A stretch of 64,000 nucleotides of DNA from Neolewinella litorea (GCF_004803465.1 NZ_SRSF01000001.1:372501-436500), one strand, 5' to 3'; shown: positions 34,681 to 43,770, numbered from the stretch's first letter. Notes: a model not told the origin generated them from the sequence alone. Numbers and translations: made by a program.

Positions 34681-35175
34681 ATGCGATACCTCACACTCCT
34701 GGTCTGCTGTTCGGCCATTTTTTCGTGTACCCCCCAACTGGCTCCCTTTGGTGAGGGCAACGGACCCTTCCGGGCCAGTTTCGACCATTACGCCATCAAC
34801 GTGGACGACCTCCAGGAGAGCGCCGATTTTTACCAGACGGTCTTCCAGCTGGATACCATCTTCAACGGTACCGGGAAAGACCGCCGCGTATGGTTCTCCC
34901 TGGGCAATGGCATGGCCTTGCACATCATTGAAACGGACGTAGCCGACGTGAAGACGACCAAGGGAGTACACCTGTGTATGGCCGTTGCGGATTTTGATGG
35001 ATTCGTACAGCACCTTCGCGACAAGAATATCCCGTTCGAAACCTGGCTTGGAGAGGCGATGAAAAGCAATACCCGCCCCGATGGCGTAAATCAGGTGTAT
35101 ATCCAGGATCCCGATGGGTACTGGGTGGAGGTGAACGACAACCGGACCCTGTGGGAAAAGAACCGTAGCAAGTAA
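34681..35175 (+). CDS. VOC (glyoxalase-fold) lipoprotein
   Basis: The 164-residue protein starts with a lipoprotein signal (MRYLTLLVCCSAIFSC). One VOC domain follows: FDHYAINVDDLQESADFYQ, ALHIIET, VHLCMAVADFDGFV and VYIQDPDGYWVEVND. Histidine and glutamate residues sit at the usual metal-ligand places (FDHY, HIIE, VHLC, WVEV). The fold serves glyoxalases, dioxygenases and resistance proteins; the substrate is unknown. A membrane-anchored periplasmic VOC protein is less usual than a cytoplasmic one. Its stop overlaps the ATG of the OsmC gene by one base (TAATG). Confidence 0.82.
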   Translation: MRYLTLLVCCSAIFSCTPQLAPFGEGNGPFRASFDHYAINVDDLQESADFYQTVFQLDTIFNGTGKDRRVWFSLGNGMALHIIETDVADVKTTKGVHLCMAVADFDGFVQHLRDKNIPFETWLGEAMKSNTRPDGVNQVYIQDPDGYWVEVNDNRTLWEKNRSK

Positions 35176-35612
35176 TGAAAGTAGAACTGAACCGACTCGA
35201 CGATGCCTTCCTTTTTCAAACCACCAACGATGAGGGGCTGACGGTCACTACCGATGGGAGCCCCGACATAGGGGGGCAGGGCAAGGGCATGCGCCCCATG
35301 CAACTGGTACTGGCTGCCGTGGCCAGTTGCTCCAGCATCGACATCGTCTTGCTGCTCAAAAAGCAAAGGCAGGATTTGCAGGACATAAAGGTATCCGTAG
35401 AGGCGGACCGTAAGGAGTCCGAGCCCCGGACCTTCACGGATATTCACGTTCATTATCACCTGTTTGGTGAACTCGACAGGCGAAAGGTGGAACGGGCCTG
35501 CCGACTCAGTATGGAAAAGATGTGCAGCGTTTCCCTGATGCTGAAGGCCGGTGGCGTAAATATCACGTGGGCCTACTCTATCCAGCCGGGGGCAAGTCGG
35601 CTCATGGAGTAA
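35175..35612 (+). CDS. OsmC/Ohr family peroxiredoxin-like protein
   Basis: The 145-residue protein has the OsmC fold: GGQGKGMRPMQLVLAAVASC with the first active cysteine at Cys52, and RACRLSMEKMCSVSLML with the second at Cys117. This pair reduces organic hydroperoxides in the family. The cytoplasmic location is inferred from the lack of a signal. It shares a start/stop overlap with the VOC gene, so the two are translated from one mRNA and may handle reactive electrophiles together (inference). Confidence 0.88.
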   Translation: MKVELNRLDDAFLFQTTNDEGLTVTTDGSPDIGGQGKGMRPMQLVLAAVASCSSIDIVLLLKKQRQDLQDIKVSVEADRKESEPRTFTDIHVHYHLFGELDRRKVERACRLSMEKMCSVSLMLKAGGVNITWAYSIQPGASRLME

Positions 35613-35632
35613 TGAAGGCCTGATTTCCGTAT

Positions 35633-35640
35633 TAAATTTG
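35633..35640 (+). promoter_or_regulatory. -7 element TAAATTTG upstream of the large T9SS surface-protein gene
   Basis: An exact TAnnTTTG match starts 20 bases after the OsmC stop and lies about 190 bases before the ATG at 35828. A second, weaker TTAATTTG follows at 35653-35660. If used, the leader would be about 180 nt, long for this window. No recognisable riboswitch is seen in it. Confidence 0.35.
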
Positions 35641-35827
35641 GTCGGCGATATATTAATTTGCCTGGTTCGGGCATTTATTTCGTGCAATCATCGGAATCGG
35701 GCCGCTACTGCCCACCATTCCGGCAATACTATTGACGGTTGGCAGGATGGCGGTGGAACCGGTTCCGCTTACATCACCCCTATTTAATTTTCCCGCTTTT
35801 GCGGCCGATTAAAACTGTCGATTTCTC

Positions 35828-37882
35828 ATGAATTTGCTTTCCGGAACTCCGACTTGTCGGGTCCTGCTCCGTGCATCGCTCATCATCCTCTTTTTTCCCT
35901 TCTCTCTTTATTCACAGACCTTCACGGGTAACGTCACCCTCACCACCCAGGCGGAGCTTGACGGGTTCACCAGTGGAGGCAGTCCGTATACCCAAGTCGA
36001 GGGTAACCTCACACTTGACGCCACCGGAACTATCACCGACCTGACCAATCTTGCTTCCCTCACTTCCATTACGGGTACCCTGACCATCACCAACTGGGGA
36101 GCCGACGATACGGCACCCGACTCCAACCCCCTCGGCGCCTTTTCCGCCCTTACTACAGTTGGGAACCTGCAAGTCGGCACGTCCGCCGTAGCCGGTGGAT
36201 TGGGGCTAACCAACATTGGCTCCGATGGCCTGGCGCAGGTCGCCGGTCACCTCGTAGTAGAGAACTGCCCGGCGCTTGCCACGGCACGTTTTCCCTCGCT
36301 CACCCAGACCGGCGGCGATCTCAACCTGTCGGAGCTGCCGCAGTTGGACTACTTCAGCGGTCCGGTGCTCGGCACCGTCGGCGGACAACTCCGACTCAAT
36401 GAACTGGATGACCTGATCAACCTCGACAGCCTGCCTAGCCTGTCCTCGATCGGCACGCGCCTCATCATTCGCGGCAACGATAACCTTACGACCCTCGATG
36501 GCCTTTCGGCCGGCGTCAGCGGGGGAGCCACTTTTATTCTGGAAGAGTTGTCGATCGAGTTTAATCCGTACTTATCAACAATTGAAGCGCTTGACGCTGA
36601 AGTCACTGATCGGTTCACACTCGGTTACAATAACAACCTGTTTCTATTAAGCGATCGGATAGCATTCGGCAATACTATGTCTTCAATAAAAATATATAAC
36701 AATCTGGCAATAGAAGACTTGTCGGTAATATTTGATGGTTTGTCAACCGTCAATATATCCGACTTCGAAGTCTACAATAATGCTTCGCTTATTCAAATAG
36801 GAGACCAAGACTTCAATGTCACAAATAGTATCCTGTTTTCGGGTAATTACTCGGTTCCTAGTCTGCCGAATTTTTCGTCCACAACAGCTATTACAGGGGA
36901 CCTGACCATTACAAATAACCTTCAACTCACGGAAACCAACTCATTGAGAAACCTCACCACAGTAGGTGGCGGCGTCACTCTGAAGGACAACGATTCGTTT
37001 ACCACCACCTCGGCCATGATAAATACCCAGCCCGCCAGTGCGCTCACCGGCTTCGGTAGTCTGGAAAGGGCGGCGTTTCTGGTATTTGAGGGGAACGACG
37101 GAATGGAGAACCTGGATGATTTTACCTCGCTTACCGTCCTCGACAATTCTCTCCGAATCGCCAATAATGGATCCCTCGGCGACTGTTGTCAGCTGCCCTG
37201 CCAGGTCGTGGTGAACGGTACAAGCTTTGACACTTACAATGATGCGGTAACGGTCATCAACAATACGGGCATTTGCGCCGACAAGCCGGCCATCCGCAAC
37301 AACTGCGCGGGTATGGGCTGCGCGTCGGCTGCTCCCGTCCGCTGGCTCAGCTTTACCGTCCGGCCAGGCAAAACGGGAATGGATCTGGTATGGACCACCA
37401 CCGCGGAATGGGACCACGACCGCTTCATCGTGGAACGCTCGGCCGATGGCGTCGCTTTCCGTTCAATCGCGGAAGTCCGGCACGGGCAAGTCACGCCAGA
37501 GGGCACCACGTATCGTTTCCGCGACGAGCAATTCATCCCCGGCTATAATTACTACCGTATCCGGCAGGTAGACACCGACGGCTCCTTCAGCTACTCAGAG
37601 GTGGTAGAGTTGATGTCGGAGTCTTCGGACGGCACTCCACATATCTATCCTAATCCGGTCAGATCGGGTCAACCACTTATCGTTACGGTTCCAGCCGGCT
37701 GGTCTGGCGCTACCGTGATGCTGGAGATGAGATCAGCATCAGGACAACCGGTGGTTATCCGGCGGCTCATCCGGCCGGGGTCGAAAATTGAGATGGAAAC
37801 GGATGGTCTGGTCCCGGGACTTTACCTGGTGCGGATATCCGATCGCGGGCACTGGGTATCGAAAAGAGTAGTGGTGCGCTGA
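35828..37882 (+). CDS. Large T9SS surface protein with repeat domain and AT-rich core
   Basis: The 684-residue protein has a signal peptide (about 1-34, ending LYSQ). A long repeat domain follows with the pattern of receptor-L/leucine-rich solenoids, such as LTLDATGTITDLTNLASL, LSSIGTRLIIRGNDNLTTL and LTITNNLQLTETNSL. Then comes a fibronectin-like stretch (RWLSFTVRPGKTGMDLVW, FIVERSADGVAFR) and a T9SS sorting domain (IYPNPVRSGQPLIV, LVPGLYLVRISD). It is likely displayed on the cell surface for adhesion or binding. Bases about 36540-36960 are much richer in A/T and use ATA, TTA and AAT codons rare elsewhere, which suggests a recombined segment. Confidence 0.82.
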   Translation: MNLLSGTPTCRVLLRASLIILFFPFSLYSQTFTGNVTLTTQAELDGFTSGGSPYTQVEGNLTLDATGTITDLTNLASLTSITGTLTITNWGADDTAPDSNPLGAFSALTTVGNLQVGTSAVAGGLGLTNIGSDGLAQVAGHLVVENCPALATARFPSLTQTGGDLNLSELPQLDYFSGPVLGTVGGQLRLNELDDLINLDSLPSLSSIGTRLIIRGNDNLTTLDGLSAGVSGGATFILEELSIEFNPYLSTIEALDAEVTDRFTLGYNNNLFLLSDRIAFGNTMSSIKIYNNLAIEDLSVIFDGLSTVNISDFEVYNNASLIQIGDQDFNVTNSILFSGNYSVPSLPNFSSTTAITGDLTITNNLQLTETNSLRNLTTVGGGVTLKDNDSFTTTSAMINTQPASALTGFGSLERAAFLVFEGNDGMENLDDFTSLTVLDNSLRIANNGSLGDCCQLPCQVVVNGTSFDTYNDAVTVINNTGICADKPAIRNNCAGMGCASAAPVRWLSFTVRPGKTGMDLVWTTTAEWDHDRFIVERSADGVAFRSIAEVRHGQVTPEGTTYRFRDEQFIPGYNYYRIRQVDTDGSFSYSEVVELMSESSDGTPHIYPNPVRSGQPLIVTVPAGWSGATVMLEMRSASGQPVVIRRLIRPGSKIEMETDGLVPGLYLVRISDRGHWVSKRVVVR

Positions 37883-37937
37883 ACAAGTTAGCCGGCGTCC
37901 GTGGCTGTAATGGCACCTGCGCGCCGCCGCACTGTTG

Positions 37938-38780
37938 CTAGCCGCGGTTCTGGTTGTTTAGCGCCTTTTCTACCGATACGCCGAGGCGGTCGATCAGTTT
38001 GCCCTGCTGGGCGATGGTGGCCTTGAGCTCGGTCATTTCCTGGTGGACGTACCGTTGGATGTTCTGGGGGGAGGGCAGGAAGGGCGTAATGCGCGCGCGC
38101 ACGTACCAGATCTCGCGCAAGTCGGCCAGGGGAATGCGGTAGGTTTCGTAGAAACTGTTGTCGGAGATGACCTCCAGTTCTTTAGTAGTGCCGAGATAGT
38201 TGCGGACCCTTTTCACTACCACATCGCTGCGGGTGACGATCACGTAGGCGTAATTGTCTTTGATGCCGCTTTCCCAGAGGGTAGGTTCCAGGAAGGCGCA
38301 CACCACCTTGTCGCCTTCGAAGAGGGTAGGCTCCATGCTGTTGCCGGGTACGTCGAAACTGCGGTGGGTGCCCACTTTGTATTTGTAGTCGGGCAGACTG
38401 TAGGTGGGGAGGCTCTCGACGAAGGATGGGTCGCCCAACTCTCCGGCGTAGACCGACTGGGCCGGCAGGGGAACGTGGACGATCAGTTCGTCCTCGTCAG
38501 GCGTGGTGATCGTGGTCAGGACGCGGAAGTTCTGGTTGCTTTCCTCGGTCATGAACATCGGCCCGTCGCCGGTAAAGAGGTAGACGGGATTCAGCTTGTA
38601 CTTCGTGATGGCCTGACGCAGCAATTCGATGGTCACATCTCGCCGACCCTTCAGAATTTCGCTCAGGGATTGGGGCAGGTAGTCCAGCGACAGCGCAAAA
38701 GCCCGGCTGGATCGGATGCGTTTCTCGGCTTTGAGCTTATCGTGACACTTGATAAAGCGCTGAGAAACAACATTTTTCAT
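37938..38780 (-). CDS. HTH and S24 (LexA/CI-like) transcriptional regulator
   Basis: The 280-residue protein has an N-terminal helix-turn-helix region (SRAFALSLDYLPQSLSEILKG). The C-terminal S24 peptidase domain shows the Ser-Lys dyad: Ser148 in VPGNSMEPTLFEGDKV and Lys190 in SDVVVKRVRNY. A C-terminal tail of about 40 residues follows. This class represses genes and may self-cleave with RecA, but an Ala-Gly cleavage site is not clear here. No phage genes surround it, so it is a chromosomal regulator with unknown targets. A -7 element TATCTTTG lies upstream. Confidence 0.87.
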   Translation of the reverse strand: MKNVVSQRFIKCHDKLKAEKRIRSSRAFALSLDYLPQSLSEILKGRRDVTIELLRQAITKYKLNPVYLFTGDGPMFMTEESNQNFRVLTTITTPDEDELIVHVPLPAQSVYAGELGDPSFVESLPTYSLPDYKYKVGTHRSFDVPGNSMEPTLFEGDKVVCAFLEPTLWESGIKDNYAYVIVTRSDVVVKRVRNYLGTTKELEVISDNSFYETYRIPLADLREIWYVRARITPFLPSPQNIQRYVHQEMTELKATIAQQGKLIDRLGVSVEKALNNQNRG

Positions 38781-38805
38781 AGGGCGGTCGGTTGAGGGCG
38801 GGGGT

Positions 38806-38813
38806 CAAAGATA
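38806..38813 (-). promoter_or_regulatory. -7 element TATCTTTG of the S24 regulator
   Basis: An exact TAnnTTTG match on the minus strand, 25 bases before the ATG at 38780. The leader would be about 18 nt, so this gene is not leaderless, unlike several others here. Confidence 0.5.
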
Positions 38814-38874
38814 GTTCACACCGGCATAGCTACAGCAGTGACGGAAAGATTTAATGACACCTTTTTGCTAACAG

Positions 38875-39969
38875 CTATTCCTTCAGCACGGCATCGTCCT
38901 CGTGCCGTTTTCCCTTGGATATGGTTTCCTTGGCTTCTTCCATATCGTCGCCTTCGGGGGTCTCTCCCTGGTTTTCGTCCTGTTGGGGTTCGTAGCTCAG
39001 TTTTATCAAGACGGGGAAGTGATCGGAACCAACATAAGGCAGGCGCTCCAGGTCAAGCACGGCCAGGTCGCTGCTGTGGAAGACGTGGTCCAGCGGCCAG
39101 CGCAGCAGGCGGTGCTCGGCGTGGAAGGTGGAGAAGAGTCCGCGCCCGCGCCGGGGGTCCAGCAGGCCGCTCAGGCGCTGGAACAGGCGGGAGGAGTGCG
39201 ACCAGGCAACATCATTCATATCGCCTGCTACGATGACGGTCCGGTTGGGTTTTTCCTTTATTTCCAGGCCGACCAGGGCCAGTTCCGCGTCGCGCCCCGT
39301 ACTGGCGTAGGCTTCCGTGGGGCTGGGCGGCATCGGGTGCAGGAAATACAGGTCGATGCGCTGCCCGTTCTCAAGCACGACGGCCGTCTCAATACTGGGT
39401 ATATCGTCCTTGATCCGGTACATCACCTTGGGGTCGATCAGCTCGAGCTTGCTCCACAGGTGCATGCCGTAGAGATTTTCGATGGGCACGAGGACGCGGT
39501 GGGGGTATTGGTCCTGCAGGCCTTCCATCAGTTTTTCCTCCCACCACTTGTTGGTCTCCACCGTCAGCAGGATGTCCGGGTTCACCTCTTTGACCAAATT
39601 GATTACCAGGTCGGTGCGTTTGTTGGTCTGCAGCACGTTGCTCATCATCAGGCTCAGGTGGCCTTCGGGTCGGTCAACGATCTCGGCATCCTTGGCGTCC
39701 TTGCCGTGCAGCGTCGTGTAGGGATAGATACGGTACGCCTGATACAGAGCGGACAGCACCAGGATGACGCTGACCGTAATGTTGAGGGCCGTGTTTTGCG
39801 GGTTCGACAGGATCCAGCAAATGGCCGCCAGGAACAGAAGGAAGGCCAGTTGCTGCCGGGGATAATCGAAGCCACGGATCCACCAGTCGTCGTACTTCAG
39901 AAAGGGCATGAGGGTGCCCAGCACGCCAATGGTCCCAAGTACGTATGCTAAGATTCTGAGTGCTATCAC
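38875..39969 (-). CDS. Membrane-anchored endonuclease/exonuclease/phosphatase family protein
   Basis: The 364-residue protein begins at a GTG. Three hydrophobic helices fill about 1-85 (ILAYVLGTIGVLGTLMPFL, QLAFLLFLAAICWIL, ITVSVILVLSALYQAY). An EEP domain follows: SLMMSNVLQTNKRTDLVINL, DILLTVETNKWW, VIVAGDMNDVAWSHSSRLFQ, and the terminal GSDHFPVLIKLSYE. The fold includes nucleases, sphingomyelinases and inositol phosphatases; the substrate is unknown. The catalytic part probably faces the periplasm. The charged tail (DENQGETPEGDDMEEAKE) is low complexity. Confidence 0.85.
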   Translation of the reverse strand: MIALRILAYVLGTIGVLGTLMPFLKYDDWWIRGFDYPRQQLAFLLFLAAICWILSNPQNTALNITVSVILVLSALYQAYRIYPYTTLHGKDAKDAEIVDRPEGHLSLMMSNVLQTNKRTDLVINLVKEVNPDILLTVETNKWWEEKLMEGLQDQYPHRVLVPIENLYGMHLWSKLELIDPKVMYRIKDDIPSIETAVVLENGQRIDLYFLHPMPPSPTEAYASTGRDAELALVGLEIKEKPNRTVIVAGDMNDVAWSHSSRLFQRLSGLLDPRRGRGLFSTFHAEHRLLRWPLDHVFHSSDLAVLDLERLPYVGSDHFPVLIKLSYEPQQDENQGETPEGDDMEEAKETISKGKRHEDDAVLKE

Positions 39970-40020
39970 TTAAAAGGCGAGATTTGGTTTAGAAGCAAGC
40001 TAAACCTCACTATGTTCACG

Positions 40021-40050
40021 TTTGTCGCCTACATATCAGACTTACCTTTG
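40021..40050 (+). promoter_or_regulatory. Full -33/-7 promoter of the exported PEP-synthase-like gene
   Basis: TTTG (40021-40024), an 18-base spacer, then TACCTTTG (40043-40050). This is the best complete Bacteroidota promoter in the window. The ATG at 40107 is 56 bases further, giving a leader of about 50 nt. A hairpin GGTTTAG...CTAAACC lies just upstream at 39984-40004. Confidence 0.6.
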
Positions 40051-40106
40051 AACGCGGTCCGGACACCCGGTGTATTAGCTAAAGCCCGCCTTATAAATCC
40101 CCTCTC

Positions 40107-43070
40107 ATGTTTCCTTTCCACCGGTCGTTCCACCGGGTTCTTCCCCTGCTGCTATTCTCGCTGACGGCTTTCTTATCGCCCCTGGCCGCCCAGCCGTCCT
40201 CAGCCGAGGAAGTAGCCGCCCTGATTGATTCCTACCGAAAGGACCGGCGTGGACCCTACCGCGGCATCTTCTGGTTCTGCTCCGATGGCAGCCAGCGCGC
40301 GGCGCGCGACCCCTGTCCGAACGACGACAAGGCCCACCAGCACGCCGATTACCGTCCGGAAGTGAAGCGACTCATGCGGGAAGACCATCTTTTTCTGGGC
40401 CAGGTCCTGGCCGACACCGATAAAGCAGCCTTCTGGGACGCGGAGCACGACCACAGCCGGCTCAAGCAGTACCAGCTCAACAACTACCTCGTGGCCGTCG
40501 ACAACGGCTGGATTCTCGAGCAGGCACGCTATTACCGCGGCGCTTTCCAGATCGAGGACGAGGAGGAGTGGGGCCGGGCCTTTTTCCGCTGGCTGCTGGC
40601 CAAGGACGAGGTGCTGCAAAAAGATTTCTACCTCATCGTTCAGGCGGCCCGCGACATTCCCCACCGTGGCGATACGGACCTCAACCAGCGCATTCGGGCG
40701 GTGAGCAAGGAGATTGCCGATAAGTACGAGGCTTTCATGGACCTGAGGATCAAGATCCACGGCCGTCCGGAGGGCGGGGACGCGGGTGCCGTGGAACGCT
40801 TCATCGAGCAACATGAGTCGGCACTGCAACAGCGCAACCTGCTCACCAAGGCCCGCCAACTTGTGGCCGACATCCGCTCGGCCTACGCGGGTAGCGATTT
40901 GGCCAATATTCGCGACTTGGTCAAGGAATTGCCCGCCGACGACTCCCTGCGTACCCGACTGACTACATTCGTGGAACGGCAGCAGCGGGTGGAAGACGGC
41001 GGCAACGACATTAGCCGCATTACCGCGGCGGCGGACCTCACGCTGGAGATTCGGCGCAGTCTGATCGGTACCCCCCGCAAGGCGCTGGATCGGCTGCGGC
41101 TTATTGACATCCTGAACGAGCTGAGCGACCTGATTTTCCGCTCCGCCGCCAACTGGGAGCCGGCCACGGCCCGCGACCAGATGGAGAAGATCTGCTACCT
41201 GGGGGTGGCAGCCACGGGGACCGGATTCATCGAACTGTGGGAGTACGAGGTGGCCCTGGGCAACATTGCCGACCCCGGCTACCAGTACATCTGGCCCGAA
41301 ATGCTCACGGCCTATCTCGACAACGCCCGCCGCTTCGTGGAATGGGGAACGGCGACCAACCGAGTGACCTATGGCGACGTGGTCGAACGCTATGCTGAAT
41401 TTGAACCCAAAGCCCTGGGTTTCCTCGACGACCAGATCCGCTCGTCGGTCCTCCTGCCGCTCGGTCAGGCCGTAGGTGAACTTGGCGACTGGCTGGCCCG
41501 CAACAGCGACAGCGGTAACCGATTGATGGACATCGAGTCGCAGGCGCAAGCGCGTGGCCTCAATCCTGGTTACGCCCGCGGCATCCTCCACCTGATCGAG
41601 GGAGCCCCCGACGGCGTGGAGGTTAACAACCGCGACATCTTCGCCTTCAGCCGGCCCCCGGCCGACCTTAAGCCCGTGGGGGGTATCCTTACCGTAAGCG
41701 AAGGCAATATGGTCAGCCACGTACAGTTGCTGGCCCGCAACCTCGGTATCCCCAATGCCGTGCTTACCGACCGCCAATTTGAGCAACTCAAGCCCTACGA
41801 TGGTCAGGAAGTCTTCTACGCCGTTTCCAGCGCCGGATCGGTGGTGATGAAGCCCGTCGACGAAATGAGCGAGACGGAACGCGACCTGTTTGCCGTCAAG
41901 GAGCGCAGCCAGCAAAAAATAACGGTACCCGTGGACCGCATCGACCTGTCTACCCGCGACGTACTCAAATTAAGCGAAGTAGACAGTGAGGACAGCGGCG
42001 TGCGCTCCGGACCGAAAGCCGCCAACCTCGGTCAATTGAAGCAACTGTTCCCGGATAACGTGGTGAACGGATTGGTAATCCCCTTCGGCATCTTCCGCGA
42101 GCACCTCGATCAACAGATGCCTGGCCAGCCCGACGAGGTGAGCTACTGGGAGTTCCTAAACAATCGATTTGCTCGGGCGGCCCAGATGGAAAAGGACGGT
42201 GCCGCTCCGGAAGAGATCGAACGTTACACCCTGGAACAACTCGCCACCTTGCGCGAGGCAATCAACCAGATTAAGATCCAGGGCAAACTGATCGCGCAGC
42301 TGCGCGAGGGCTTTCAGGAGCAGTTTGGCGGTGCGTTTGGCAGCGTACCCGTATTCCTGCGCTCCGACACCAATATGGAAGACCTGGAAGAGTTTACCGG
42401 TGCCGGACTTAATAAAACCGTGTTCAACGTGGTCGACCAAACGGCCATCCTGAACGGCATCAAGGAAGTATGGGCCAGCCCCTACACGGAACGGAGTTAC
42501 CGCTGGCGGCAACGCTACCTGCTCAACCCCGAAAACGTATTCCCGAGCATCCTGATCATCCCCAGCGTGGACGTGGACAACTCCGGCGTCATGATCACCA
42601 AGGGGGTGACCACCGGCAACGACGATGATATTACCGTAGCGTTCAGCCGCGGCGCCGGAGGTGCCGTAGATGGGCAGGCGGCCGAAGCCTATCTGCTGGA
42701 GCATACCGGCCGATTCATCCTGCAAGCACCGGCTCGCGAGCGCATGCACCGCCGACTGCCCGTAACGGGTGGCAGTGTGATGGTCGCTTCGGCCTTCGAC
42801 GAACGCATTCTCAACCGGAAGAACTTGGAGGAACTGTACGTGCTGGGGCAGCGGGTGGAGGAAATCATGCCGAAGGCCCCAGGCGTTCGTACCGAGGGCC
42901 CCTTCGACGTGGAACTGGGCTTCAAGGATGATAAGATCTGGCTCTTCCAGATCCGTCCGTTCGTGGAAAACGACAACGCCCAGCGTTCGGAGTACCTGCA
43001 GAGCATCTCGCCACCCAAGCGCGAGGGCGTGTACATCGACCTGTCGTCGAAATTACGGGAGGAGGACTAA
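40107..43070 (+). CDS. Exported PEP-synthase/PPDK-like protein (permuted domain order)
   Basis: The 987-residue protein has a signal peptide (about 1-31, ending SPLAAQP) and a helical N-terminal half of unknown type. Then comes the phosphohistidine swivel domain of PEP-utilising enzymes (about 520-580, VSEGNMVSHVQLLARNLGIP, with the active His). The PPDK/PEP-synthase ATP-binding domain follows (about 635-975): KAANLGQLKQLFP, VFLRSDTNMEDLEEFTGAGL, LLNPENVFPSILI and LGFKDDKIWLFQIRPF. In normal PEP synthase the ATP domain precedes the swivel; here the order is reversed, as in some glucan-dikinase relatives. An ATP-dependent phosphotransferase with a secretion signal is odd. The substrate is unknown. 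Confidence 0.8.
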   Translation: MFPFHRSFHRVLPLLLFSLTAFLSPLAAQPSSAEEVAALIDSYRKDRRGPYRGIFWFCSDGSQRAARDPCPNDDKAHQHADYRPEVKRLMREDHLFLGQVLADTDKAAFWDAEHDHSRLKQYQLNNYLVAVDNGWILEQARYYRGAFQIEDEEEWGRAFFRWLLAKDEVLQKDFYLIVQAARDIPHRGDTDLNQRIRAVSKEIADKYEAFMDLRIKIHGRPEGGDAGAVERFIEQHESALQQRNLLTKARQLVADIRSAYAGSDLANIRDLVKELPADDSLRTRLTTFVERQQRVEDGGNDISRITAAADLTLEIRRSLIGTPRKALDRLRLIDILNELSDLIFRSAANWEPATARDQMEKICYLGVAATGTGFIELWEYEVALGNIADPGYQYIWPEMLTAYLDNARRFVEWGTATNRVTYGDVVERYAEFEPKALGFLDDQIRSSVLLPLGQAVGELGDWLARNSDSGNRLMDIESQAQARGLNPGYARGILHLIEGAPDGVEVNNRDIFAFSRPPADLKPVGGILTVSEGNMVSHVQLLARNLGIPNAVLTDRQFEQLKPYDGQEVFYAVSSAGSVVMKPVDEMSETERDLFAVKERSQQKITVPVDRIDLSTRDVLKLSEVDSEDSGVRSGPKAANLGQLKQLFPDNVVNGLVIPFGIFREHLDQQMPGQPDEVSYWEFLNNRFARAAQMEKDGAAPEEIERYTLEQLATLREAINQIKIQGKLIAQLREGFQEQFGGAFGSVPVFLRSDTNMEDLEEFTGAGLNKTVFNVVDQTAILNGIKEVWASPYTERSYRWRQRYLLNPENVFPSILIIPSVDVDNSGVMITKGVTTGNDDDITVAFSRGAGGAVDGQAAEAYLLEHTGRFILQAPARERMHRRLPVTGGSVMVASAFDERILNRKNLEELYVLGQRVEEIMPKAPGVRTEGPFDVELGFKDDKIWLFQIRPFVENDNAQRSEYLQSISPPKREGVYIDLSSKLREED

Positions 43071-43088
43071 AGAAAGACCGGAGCCGGT

Positions 43089-43730
43089 TCAAGCATCCTT
43101 GAACAGTCCGTGCAGCTTTCCGTCGACCATATTGATCACCTTGCCGAGGTCTTCTTTCTTGTTTACGAAATCGACTTCATCGACGTTGATGATAAGGATA
43201 TTGCCTTCCCGGTATTCCCGGATCCAGTCTTCGTACCGGCGGTTCAATTGCTTAAGGTAGTCCAGGCTCATGGTGCCCTCGTAGTCGCGGCCCCGGTTCT
43301 CGATGTGGGCTACCAGTGTGCCAATGCCGGCGCGCAGGTAGATCAGCAGATCGGGTGGCTTGATGCGACTCGTCATCGTGTGGAATAACTGCGTATAGCT
43401 GTCAAAGTCCCGCTCCGTCATCAGACCCATACCGTGCAGGTTGGGTGCGAAGATGTGGGCGTCTTCGTAGATGGTTCGGTCCTGAATGACCGGGTGATCG
43501 CCGGTCTGGATATCGATGATCTGCTTGTACCGGTTGTGCAAAAAGTAAACCTGCAGGTTAAAGCTCCAGCGCTTCATATCGTTGTAGAAGTCGCTCAGGT
43601 AGGGGTTGTTGTCCGCACTCTCGTAGTGGACTTCCCAACCAAAGTGCTGGCCGAGTTGACGGCAAAGGGTGGTCTTGCCGGCACCGATATTTCCGGCAAT
43701 GGCTATGTGCTTGAAGGGCGATTTTTCCAT
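43089..43730 (-). CDS. Deoxynucleoside kinase
   Basis: The 213-residue P-loop kinase has GNIGAGKTTLCRQLG at residues 13-27. The base-recognition region is YFLHNRYKQI, the DRT/DRS-type motif is IQDRTIYEDAHIFAPN, and the LID-type arginine cluster is in YLRAGIGTLVAHIENRGRDYE. It phosphorylates deoxynucleosides for salvage in the cytoplasm; whether it prefers purines or pyrimidines is uncertain. Its ATG follows seven bases after a -7 TACCTTTG element. It is convergent with the PEP-synthase-like gene (18-bp gap). Confidence 0.92.
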   Translation of the reverse strand: MEKSPFKHIAIAGNIGAGKTTLCRQLGQHFGWEVHYESADNNPYLSDFYNDMKRWSFNLQVYFLHNRYKQIIDIQTGDHPVIQDRTIYEDAHIFAPNLHGMGLMTERDFDSYTQLFHTMTSRIKPPDLLIYLRAGIGTLVAHIENRGRDYEGTMSLDYLKQLNRRYEDWIREYREGNILIINVDEVDFVNKKEDLGKVINMVDGKLHGLFKDA

Positions 43731-43737
43731 AGACCCG

Positions 43738-43745
43738 CAAAGGTA
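43738..43745 (-). promoter_or_regulatory. -7 element TACCTTTG of the deoxynucleoside kinase gene, predicted leaderless
   Basis: An exact match on the minus strand, followed by CGGGTCT and the ATG at 43730. The seven-base gap is the widest among the leaderless candidates in this window. Confidence 0.55.
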
Positions 43746-43770
43746 GAAAAGCCGCCGGCTAAAAGGGGCA

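Noticed and set aside
40200-41915. A 571-codon minus-strand frame opposite the PEP-synthase-like gene
   Set aside because: It shows shadow composition with no domain, and the plus-strand gene has a strong promoter.
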